Below are positions 56,401-64,000 of a DNA stretch of 64,000 bases, in pieces (the first letter of the stretch is position 1; each line of letters begins with the position of its first letter). The notes under the pieces were generated by a model, which did no database searches, had not been told where the DNA came from, and saw nothing but the letters and a program-made list of their open reading frames with translations. Made by a program: the position numbers and the translations under genes. Source of the DNA: Cytospora piceicola (taxonomy: Eukaryota; Ascomycota; Sordariomycetes; Diaporthales; Cytosporaceae); NCBI GenBank assembly GCA_023375675.1, contig JALQBC010000002.1:992001-1056000 (forward strand). The letters are read 5' to 3'.

Positions 56401-57720
56401 TACACGGCTTACAATATCTAAACGGTTTATAGTAGACTTATTCAGACTAAGTTTATAGAAGATTTCCGGCTATATAAGGTTTATAATAACCGTAATAAAA
56501 AACGTAAGCGTACTAAAGGCTTATATAATAGTAATAAAGTTCTGATAGCACTAACTAATAAACCGCTAGCCTCTAATATACATTATAAGCAGGATAATAC
56601 AGGTTCCGACTTAAGCTATATCGCTATCGCCCTGCTATAGCTAGTCCGTAACACCGTTATATAGGTCTGCTCGTAGGTTAGCCTAATAGGTCTTTAACTA
56701 GATAAGCTTTATTTAGTCTGTTATAGCCTATAGATCTACTAATAGCTATTAAAATAGCCGTCGAAAAGAGAATAGCACCTATAGATTCGCTATTCGTAGG
56801 TAGAGGATATATCGGCTATACTCTCGCAGGCTTATACGGTCCGATTTATAGCTAATATCTCGCAGATCCCGGACCTTTATTCCTTAATACTAGCTATAAT
56901 CGCCGTATAGTAGTATAAGAAGGTACGTAAGAGAAAGATATACGGGATAAGACGGCTATATATAACGGAAAGCTATAATCTTTATACCGTCTGCAGTTCG
57001 CTTTATAAGAACGAAATCCCGAAAGCTAGCGTCTGTATACTTATACGGAATAATAATAGTAACCTCGTCGGCCGTAAGAAGGTTTACACGTCTTTAGTCG
57101 GCCTTATCTTTAAGTACTAACCGTATCTATAGGTTTAAAGCTACCTGTACTAAGCCCGTTATCTACCGGAACCGCTTCTGTATAGTAAGGTATATATTAA
57201 TAAACAGGTTATTCTCGTATAAGTAATCTGTAATATAGTTAAGGATTACTATATCTAGGCTATCGTTAAATATAAAACGAAGTATAAAAACGTAGTTAAA
57301 ATCGTAGAAATACAGCTATACGTACTACGGCCCTTAACCTAATACCTTTTATAACGGGCCGGTTCGGTAATATAAAGCCCTATAAATCTAAAAATCTATA
57401 GGTCTACCGTCTATAATACTATACTTTATCTCTTTATAGTCGATAAAAGTAAAGGCGAAAATATTATTATACCGCCGTATATCTTTACAGAAGGCCTTAC
57501 CGCGTAGTATAGTATTACGTAGTAAGTTGTATAAGAAAGACGGTAAAAGCCGGAAAGCCGGAATATATACGTTACTTTATAGGCAGCACTTTTTAAACTT
57601 CGGGTTTATAGCTATAGATTACTATATAGTAAAATTATTAATATTCTATTTAACTATAATATAGTATTTATACCTGTAATATATATAAAAAGTCTTTCGT
57701 TTATCTAATATATAGCATTA
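53500..57720 (-). pseudogene. Helitron Rep/Pif1-like helicase, inactivated by RIP
   Basis: Reading the minus strand downwards, sampled stretches give the successive blocks of a fungal RepHel protein in a continuing frame; I saw no clear indel in them. N-terminal Cys-rich part: NPKFKKCCL near 57,600. Helitron-like N domain: FLYNLLRNTI and IRRYNNIFAFT (about 57,400-57,550). Rep motif 2: IEF*KQGLPYKYILLF (about 56,280-56,320), where the two HUH histidines have become Tyr. Then KYIYKYIYKG (about 55,840). Helicase: Walker A now PGGIEKTFLYKA (about 54,770-54,810), Walker B SFII*DEV (about 54,560), Q/LPVIRKG (about 54,430) and the C-terminal VRLYFTITINK and VFFYG*FYIVMS (about 53,610-53,720). Changes are of RIP type: Gln/Trp to stop, His to Tyr, Met to Ile, Thr to Ile. 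The N-terminal end is not resolved and may extend to about 58,000. Confidence 0.9.
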
Positions 57721-58290
57721 TAAGATTTATACTTAACCGTTATAAGCCTTAAATTAAATATAAAAACACCCTCGATACTATTTATAGGCAGTTAGCCGTA
57801 CGGCTTTCTTAGCTCCGGTATACGAACAGGTACGGTAGCCGGTTACCGCGACCGTATTATATATATATTTCCGGAAATCTCTTCTAAAAGCTACTTACTA
57901 TAGGTAGCGCCGTAAGGTAAACATATAGTATAAGGAGTACCGTTACGACGTAATCGAAAGGCTATAGTAGGGCAGAAGTTCTTATAGCGACTATAAAAGC
58001 TAGTCTAAGAAAAGCGGGTAAAACGATTTACCCGAGGCGGTATAGTAACAGGGTAATATAGTAGGTATATAATATATATACACCGGTATATAGAGTTTTA
58101 CCTTTTATAACGGTAAGCAGTAAAATAAAGGCTTAACAGCTAATATATATTATCTATTAGTACTCAGCCGTTTTACAGGCGTAAATCGTTATCGGCTAAC
58201 AGGCTGTTAGTATACGGACGTTTTACAAGCAAAAAAGACCAACCGTATAACCGCTAAATGAGATAGAGCTTACGTATATAAAGGAATGAA

Positions 58291-58331
58291 GTGTGCGTGT
58301 GCGTGTGCGTGTGCGGGTGTGTGTGTGTGTG
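58291..58331. repeat. GT/GTGTGC microsatellite
   Basis: GTGTGC repeated four times followed by a run of GT, starting 27 bp outside the 5' end of the Helitron. Confidence 0.9.
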
Positions 58332-58500
58332 CCTGCCGAGAAACTTTTTTAACTTGCGCTTATCATCCAGGTGGTAACGTCAACTACCAGCAGGACCACG
58401 ACGGCGTGCACGGCTGGCCCGGTGCCACCTGGTTCCAACCCTGGCCATCTAGGAGCTTGGGCCACCAAGGGTTACATATCAGCGGGGGACCAATATACTG

Positions 58501-58550
58501 TAGGTACTTAAGTACTTAGGTACTTAAGTAGGTATGTACCTAAGTACGCT
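58501..58550. repeat. Palindromic TAGGTACTTAAGTAC block
   Basis: Four to five overlapping copies of the palindrome-like unit (TA)GGTACTTAAGTAC(C). Single copies of the same motif recur in many spacers of this window. Confidence 0.8.
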
Positions 58551-59907
58551 ACTAGCACGGTACCTTGTCCCCACAGCATTACGACAGTGTCATGTGCGGT
58601 ATGAGATGTACCGCCGAAACTTGGTCTTGGCTGGAAGTGGTCAGGGCTGGTCAGGGCCGGACCCGCAAAAAAAGGAGGCGACACCGCATCTGGACCACGG
58701 TGCTGGGTGCTAGAAGCTGCCCGCTCTGCCCCCAGTAGCCAGTAGCAGGACTGCCCTGCCTGCCCTGATTGATTTGATCAATGCCCTGCTGTCATCAATC
58801 TCGACCAATGCATTGGTTCCTTGGTCAACGTCTGAACTTCCGAACTCTGACTCTTGACTGCGCATTACATAGTTCTGCAGGTGTCTCTGCTGGTCTAGAA
58901 GAAAAGACCCCTTCGCTTCCTTGCTTGCCATATCATCCGTCGCTCAACATCAATCACGTCAATCCCTCCCACCAAACCCCCCACCCCCCCCAGCCTTGGT
59001 CACGAGAGTACCGCTGTGTCTCTTCACTCAATCACTCAATCCATCCATCAATCGACCGATTCCCCATAGCAGACATCTTTTCGCTGTTGTCGTCGTCGGT
59101 CAATCCTGCACCAGAGAGTCTGTCTTCCCTTCACGCCCATCGCTACCGGTATTGTGTAAGTTTATCTCCCTCATTGCTTGTTCTGTTCAATGCCCTGCCA
59201 CACACTGTCACGAGTGTCCGTCCATCTGTCCGGCCGGAACCCGGTCTGCATGTTGTGTCACATTCGGTACGATGTTGGTCGGGGGCCTTGTCGGTGTCAT
59301 CACCGATGTACAATACAGTACCGTGCCTAGCTGTGTATACCTGCTACGTAACCCGAAATCTGAGCATCGCATACCTCGATACGCGACGCAAGCTTCCAGC
59401 TGGGAGTACGAGCATCCAATAGACCGCCGTCAATCTGGATTCTCTTGTGTTCCCAACATAACCCCCATCACCAGCAGCTGCTGAGACAACATCTCTTGTT
59501 CTTTTTCAGCCCGATTGACTGCAGAGACTCCAATGGCCATGGGCTAACCTTTCTATATCTTGCACAGCCATCTTTTTTAGTCCGATATCATTTTTGCAGC
59601 CCCGACACAACACCCTTCAACCCACTCTCGTTCGTTATCGAGAGCTCTTCGATTCCGACCTTACGAGCTGAACCAACTTGATTCGTGTCACGACCATTTT
59701 GGTCGGCGACCGCAACCCTTCTCCCTCTGCTCGAACCCTTCCCCCCGGTCCGATCTCTCGTCCGCCCATCCGCCCGGCCGGACAAAGCAAACGTTTTCCA
59801 CGATTCCCGGCAACACCGTCAAACTGTCTTCCCCACTCCTCCTCCCCCGTACCGTCTCCTACGACTCGGGGCCCACCAATCCTCCGCGTCGAGGAAGCGT
59901 GTACAAA

Positions 59908-60659
59908 ATGGCAGAAACAAACACGGCCCGTAGGAGGCGGTCGAGTAGTATTCTGCAGGTCTACCACGAGCCCCCTGAGACTGTTGAGCAGCTCAGCGAC
60001 CGTGCGGCGCTGCCAAATGGAAACGCGAACTGGGTCAACGCCAAGGGTAAGAATCCCCAGTCGTGTTTCGATGCTCTCCGTCTGAATATGGAATCCCATG
60101 GCTCCTTTGCTTGCTCCTGAGCAAGGACCCAGAGTTGAACAGGAAGGCTGACGTTGTCTGTATCAACAGGAGCATGGACGATCCACCTGATCCTCATCAT
60201 GGGTCTGAAGATTTTCTACGACATAGTCCCTGGCGTGTCACAGGAGACATCCTGGACCTTGACGAATATTTCCTACATGGCCGGCTCATACCTTATGTTC
60301 CACTACGTCCGAGGAGTGCCGTTCGAATTTAACGCAGGGGCATACGACAACCTGAACATGTGGGAGCAGATCGACGATGGAGCGCAGTACACACCGGCCA
60401 AGAAATTCTTGCTCAGCGTACCAATTGTGCTCTTCCTCTTGAGCACGCACTACACGCATTACGACCTGACATACTTCACGATCAATTTCCTCGCTGTTAT
60501 GGCAGTTGTGATTCCGAAATTACCATTTGTAAGTCATAGAGCCCCAACCTAACAAAGGCCGTTCGTCGGCAGTTCCGGGCCTCAAGAAGCTAACACAAGT
60601 AACAGAGTCACCGAATGCGATTTGGACTTTTCTCGGGTGTTCCCGAAGACGCGTCGTAG
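59908..60659 (+). CDS. ORMDL family protein (Orm1/Orm2), sphingolipid regulator
   Basis: Three exons, 59908-60046, 60170-60528 and 60606-60659; 183 residues, close to the family length for fungi. The N-terminus MAETNTARRRRSSSILQVYH contains an Arg-rich and Ser-rich patch, the region phosphorylated by Ypk-type kinases in yeast Orm proteins. The conserved core starts at NANWVNAKGAWTIHLILI (spanning intron 1), followed by WTLTNISYMAGSYLMFHYV and GVPFEFNAGAYDNLNMWEQI. It continues with the two C-terminal membrane helices beginning KKFLLSVPIVLFLLSTHYT. Exon 3 encodes SHRMRFGLFSGVPEDAS. Orm proteins sit in the ER membrane and hold serine palmitoyltransferase in check. Confidence 0.97.
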
Positions 60660-61649
60660 GATGGTTGAGGGAGAGCAGGATTTGTGATATCGAGATTCAG
60701 GCGTTCGGCTTCACGGTACTTGCAGATTTGGAGTTGGTCGGAGTTGTGTAGAAGAAACTCGGGCGGGGGAATCAGCAGTCAGCTTTGTTGGCTCGAAATT
60801 GAAACATGGTGGCCCTCGGAAAGAGAAGTGGTATTCGCGCGGAGAACTGAACTGAAATTACAAGAGCGAAGAAAGACTTCCCAAGTACTTAGGTGTTACT
60901 TAAAAGCGTACGAGATGATTCCTATACAGACCGCCTTTCCACCTATCACAGCTTCCAAAACAAGAAGAACTGCTGAGAAGACATGCACCGAGACAGGGTA
61001 GTAGGAGATTAAGATTTCTCGTTCCATAAAGCTCATTTTACTTGACGGCAGACCTGCATGTACCGGTAATGGAAGGCCAGAAGTTGAACAGTCTTGCTAA
61101 CACATTCGTGTCCGGCCTTACTTATCGAGGTGCAAGACGCAATTGCAACATCGGTCTCCCACCAGCGAGGAAGGCAGGGTTCTCATGTGTACCTAGGTAG
61201 ATATGTTCACCAGGCAAGGTTCGTGAGCGTGGCAGGCTCCTTCCTCCATGGCTTGATGGTTGGCAGCTGGCAGAGAGGAAGGGGAAGGGTATAAAGGCAG
61301 TCAGTTGTCCCGGACGACGCTTGTCTTGAGCCGTGGCAGTCAGTCGGGCTGGATTGTTATGGTCAATCGTCTCTGTGCCTTCCCAGCCAACATCTTCCTC
61401 ATGATGGGAACGGAAGGCACACCGCACTCCATGGAATCATGAACTCATGGCTGTATGGGGCAGTCAACAAATATCCTTGGAATCCTCGTCGGTTCCCAAC
61501 GGCTCTCCTCTTCTTCTTTTTCACCTGTCATCCATCAACACCATCGTTCGTTACGCAGATTATCACGACTTTGGACATTATACCATTCCACTCTCGCTTT
61601 CTTGCTACAGTCGTTATAACACCAACACCCAATCAATCATCAATTCATC
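60660..61649. other. Intergenic region
   Basis: The 3' flank of the ORMDL gene and the promoter and leader of the GPI-protein gene. CCAAGTACTTAGGTG (about 60884) and GTACCTAGGTAGATA (about 61190) are further copies of the recurring motif. Short frames only. Confidence 0.45.
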
Positions 61650-62297
61650 ATGAAGTCATCCATGGTCGCCGTTCTGGGCGCTTTCGCCGTCCTGGGTCAT
61701 GCCCAACAGCAAGCACCCGTGCCGGAGTCGTCTGGGAAACACACTGTTGCCACGATCGCCATTGTGGACGTCAAGCCCAGCACCAAGCCTATCATGGCTC
61801 GTTCCCAGCAGCAAAGCTCGGTTCAGCCATATGACCCCAACGAGGACAAGATCAAGTACCCGCCTCTCGCCATGGATTCCCAGAATGCCTGCGCGCACGG
61901 GCAGTCGTGCCAGGAGAAGAGAAGATGGACGACTTCCACCGAGAAAACCACGTCATCTTCAGTGTCTCCTGTTCCAGCGCCAAGTATTATGATCACCCCT
62001 CTTAACCCGGGCCCAGTTGCTCCAACTCCCATTGCCCCTGCGCCGGGTGCCTCATCTCCAGTACCACCACCTCCATACTACCCAACTGTTTGCACACCAG
62101 CGCCGACTTCCACAGTTGCACCATCTCCACCGGCCCAGCCTTACGACTGCCCTACTGGACAGTATCCGTGTCCTCACCGGGGCAATGGTACCACTGCGCC
62201 ACCAGCGAGCGTCACGACGGCTGGGGCCGGATACGTCCAGCCTGTGGCGGGCATGGCCATGGTCATTGCCGGCGTGTTCGGGCTGCTCATGTTTTGA
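61650..62297 (+). CDS. Secreted, probably GPI-anchored cell-surface protein
   Basis: A single-exon frame of 215 residues. MKSSMVAVLGAFAVLGHAQ is a signal peptide with likely cleavage after HA or HAQ. The mature part is short and polar with a CAHGQSC pair, then a Pro/Ser/Thr-rich segment (PVAPTPIAPAPG and similar), and a second Cys pair around PYDCPTGQYPCPH. One N-glycosylation sequon, NGT, is present. The C-terminus VAGMAMVIAGVFGLLMF is a hydrophobic tail directly after small residues (TTAGAG), the usual GPI-attachment layout. No enzymatic domain. Likely a cell-wall or plasma-membrane mannoprotein of unknown role. Confidence 0.85.
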   Translation: MKSSMVAVLGAFAVLGHAQQQAPVPESSGKHTVATIAIVDVKPSTKPIMARSQQQSSVQPYDPNEDKIKYPPLAMDSQNACAHGQSCQEKRRWTTSTEKTTSSSVSPVPAPSIMITPLNPGPVAPTPIAPAPGASSPVPPPPYYPTVCTPAPTSTVAPSPPAQPYDCPTGQYPCPHRGNGTTAPPASVTTAGAGYVQPVAGMAMVIAGVFGLLMF

Positions 62298-63446
62298 GGA
62301 GCTGTCATGTTCTGAAAGACTCATTGATGGCGACCTGGGTTCAATTTTGGAAGATGGCCCATGTCACCATTCGTGTCCATTTTCTTGCAGTCTGTTGAAC
62401 ATAAAACTCAGACTTGCTTGGGTGGTGTTTGAAGGATAGCGTGCGGGCCTTCGCAATGTTTTTTCACGGAGGTTTCAACACGGAAAGGGGCTGGTAATCT
62501 TGTTTCTGGTCCGATGTCTTTGTCAAGTTTCTCAACTTTGAGAATTTGAAAGCGTTTGGTTTGATGAACCCAGGAATGTTTGTATGTGCGCTTGCAAATG
62601 GCTTTTTCGGACGGTCGTTGGAACACCAAATAGTATGTCTGTATACCGTACTAGGTAGCGTTTGGTCAAATGGCAGACTGTTCTCCTCCTACTACCTATA
62701 ATTTTTTTTTGGTAATGCATGCATACCTGTTGCTGGCGTCCAGATCGCATGTGTTGTCACACGTGACGTTGGCTCTCCGACCTTTCTCACTGCACTTTCT
62801 GGTCATTGGAGGGGGGGGCCCGCTAAGGTTGTTCCCTTCAGAGGACGTTCTCATACACTCGCTCAGATAGATCAAGGCCGATCAGGAACGGTCGAGTTTC
62901 TCAGGCGATTTCAGGTACTAGAATTGAAACTATGGTGTGATTGCTATCTTATCTCGGTGCATCCTACCTACTAAGTATGTACGATGATGCAAGGCAGTCC
63001 TCGTATTTCCGCACTGAGTCTCGGTCGAAGATGTCTTCCTTCAGAGCCAAGAAAACACACACATAGGTAAGTAAGGAACGGTCCATATATCTCCGTCGGA
63101 AAAGTCGGAGGAGACAGGGAGGACGCGTGGGGTGATTGAGGACCCCTCAAACGTCATGCAGCTGATGTTCACGATGCATGTTGTTAACTTATTAAGACGC
63201 GTAATTCACCTTGAGGGTTGCAAAACCATATATCTATTCGGCGTAGGTGACAGCTTTGCGATCGCATTTCTGTTCTCGAAGCTCCGTCTTGACACCGAGC
63301 GTAGGTCATCGTCGTCCACTAGATCACGGTGACAACCAAACACTTATAAGTAGGAGGGACATCCCGGACGACTCAGCCTTCATCTGTCCTCGAAGTATTG
63401 CCATTGGCAAACCCAACAGACAGCAATACCAAACACCTCGGCCAAG
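62298..63446. other. Intergenic region
   Basis: The 3' flank of the GPI-protein gene and the promoter of the methyltransferase gene. Motif copies are CCTACCTACTAAGTATGTAC at about 62966 and ATAGGTAAGTAAGG at about 63064. Short frames only. Confidence 0.45.
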
Positions 63447-63945
63447 ATGCAGGAAAACATCGCAAAGCTCTACCCCAACCCCGAGACCTCGGCCAAGGTC
63501 ATCGACTACTCCATCACCAAGTCGACGCCCCTGCCGGACTGGCTCCTCAAGTACCACAAGTGGGGGTGCGAGAGCACCAAGGTGCCCGAGTTCCTCATCA
63601 GCACCTTCCAGGCGCAGATGCTGGTGTTCCTCGCGAGGGCCGTGGCCGCCAAGCGGGGTGGGTTTCTCCCCCCCCCCCCCGAGGACCAGCCAAGCCAAGG
63701 CTGAGTGTCGCAGAGATGGCCTGAGCAGGACGCACGCTGACGGTCTTCCCCCCCCCCTTGTATCTAGTGCTCGAGCTGGGTGTCTACATCGGCTTCTCCG
63801 GGATGGTCTGGTCGCACGCCGTCGGGAGGGACGGCAGCGTCGTCGGCCTGGAGCTGAGCGAGGAGTACGCCGGCGTCGCCAGGAAGGCGTTCGCGGAGAA
63901 CGGCGTGGGGAACGTCGAGGTCAAGGTTGGTGATGCCGTGGAATC
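63447..63945 (+). CDS. SAM-dependent O-methyltransferase, partial at window edge
   Basis: Exons 63447-63657 and 63768-63945 join in phase across a 110-bp intron that contains two C-rich homopolymers. A GTGAGT donor at 63946 opens the next intron, so the C-terminal part lies beyond the window. About 129 residues are visible. The protein starts MQENIAKLYPNPETSAKVID. The second exon gives SAM-binding motif I, VLELGVYIGFSGMVW, then GSVVGLELSEEYAGVARKAF (motif II) and VEVKVGDAVES (motif III start). This is the caffeoyl-CoA-type class I O-methyltransferase pattern, frequent in fungal secondary metabolism. The substrate is unknown, and whether it belongs to a cluster cannot be seen. Confidence 0.87.
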
Positions 63946-64000
63946 GTGAGTATCTCTCCTCCTCGCCCCCCCCCCAATCTTATTTACCATCTACCTTCTA

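Larger units (their letters stand above)
50968..58263 (-). mobile_element. RIP-mutated autonomous Helitron, about 7.3 kb
   Basis: The whole interval is strongly TpA-rich and nearly devoid of intact frames. One sampled line, 54481-54540, has 11 TpA, 2 CpA and no TpG. Read on the minus strand it encodes a Helitron Rep-helicase (separate entry). The 3' terminus on the minus strand reads CCTCGC-GTGTA-GCGGGG (a 6-bp stem with one G-T pair), 13 nt of spacer ending CTAG, then flanking T. That is the classic Helitron end (hairpin plus CTRR). The 5' terminus on the minus strand is TCTCATTTAGCGGTTATACG preceded by A. The element thus sits between A (50967) and T (58264) on the plus strand, the AT target expected for Helitrons, with no target duplication. 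The edges of the TpA-rich tract coincide with these termini. Confidence 0.9.
58264..59907. other. Helitron right flank and long leader of the ORMDL gene
   Basis: Begins with T58264, the base completing the Helitron AT target. A GT-rich microsatellite and a palindromic TAGGTACTTAAGTACTTAGG block lie within the first 280 bp. From about 58,900 the sequence is pyrimidine-rich and promoter- or leader-like. A GTAAGTTT donor-like site at about 59157 and many C/T tracts suggest a spliced 5' leader for the gene at 59908. Frames such as 58781-59422 have no protein-like content. Confidence 0.5.

Noticed and set aside
50968..58263. LTR retrotransposon or LINE as the source of the RIP-mutated block
   Set aside because: No terminal repeats, poly-A end or reverse-transcriptase block. 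The minus-strand translation matches Helitron Rep and Pif1 helicase motifs instead.
1..64000. CRISPR arrays, bacterial-type operons, riboswitches
   Set aside because: The window is clearly eukaryotic, and no regularly spaced repeat array is present apart from the contiguous 32-bp minisatellite.

Overview
The window comes from a filamentous ascomycete, most likely a Sordariomycete. The genes are compact and carry short GT..AG introns of 49-136 bp with CTAAC-type branch sites. The gene set is also typical: a HET-domain protein with ankyrin repeats, an ATG7, an Mrc1-type checkpoint mediator, a complex I 24 kDa subunit, and a repeat-induced point mutation (RIP) footprint. I cannot name the species. 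Exon models were assembled by hand from reading frame, splice sites and family similarity; no search was run.

Layout. 1-2.6 kb: no supportable gene. 2.6-4.6 kb: C2H2 zinc-finger protein. 5.6-7.0 kb: protein with a ubiquitin-like domain. 7.0-10.8 kb: gene-poor, with a probable decayed ankyrin-type gene. 10.8-12.5 kb: second C2H2 protein. 13.6-15.6 kb: kelch protein with very GC-rich coding sequence. 15.8-16.9 kb (-): NADH dehydrogenase 24 kDa subunit. 17.4-19.2 kb: HET/ankyrin protein. 19.2-23.9 kb: long gene-poor stretch. 23.9 kb: 65-residue single-pass membrane protein. 24.7-26.0 kb (-) and 26.9-29.1 kb (+): dCMP deaminase and ATG7, divergently transcribed. 30.2-32.4 kb: MFS transporter with a 13-nt exon. 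32.5-33.8 kb (-): membrane J-protein. 34-36.9 kb: AT-rich DNA, a small Cys/His-rich gene and a 32-bp minisatellite. 37.0-41.4 kb (-): Mrc1. 42.3-43.9 kb (-): SAGA subunit Ada1, divergent from 44.7-47.6 kb (+) gamma-tubulin complex protein 3. 48.3-50.5 kb (-): zinc-knuckle protein of the Air1/2 type. 50,968-58,263: a complete-looking Helitron destroyed by RIP. 59.9-60.7 kb: ORMDL sphingolipid regulator. 61.7-62.3 kb: GPI-anchored-type secreted protein. 63.4 kb to the edge: O-methyltransferase, cut by the window end.

The host genes are mostly single-copy housekeeping functions: respiration, nucleotide metabolism, autophagy, replication checkpoint, transcription co-activation, microtubule nucleation, RNA surveillance and sphingolipid control. 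They do not form a pathway cluster. The outstanding object is the 7.3-kb Helitron. On the minus strand an essentially unbroken frame can be followed through the Rep (HUH) and Pif1-type helicase domains. It is interrupted only by changes of the RIP type (Gln/Trp to stop, His to Tyr, Met to Ile). Both candidate termini, the 3' hairpin and the A|T insertion site are still visible. A second decayed reading frame on the opposite strand fills the 3' part of the element and is not explained by the canonical Helitron protein.
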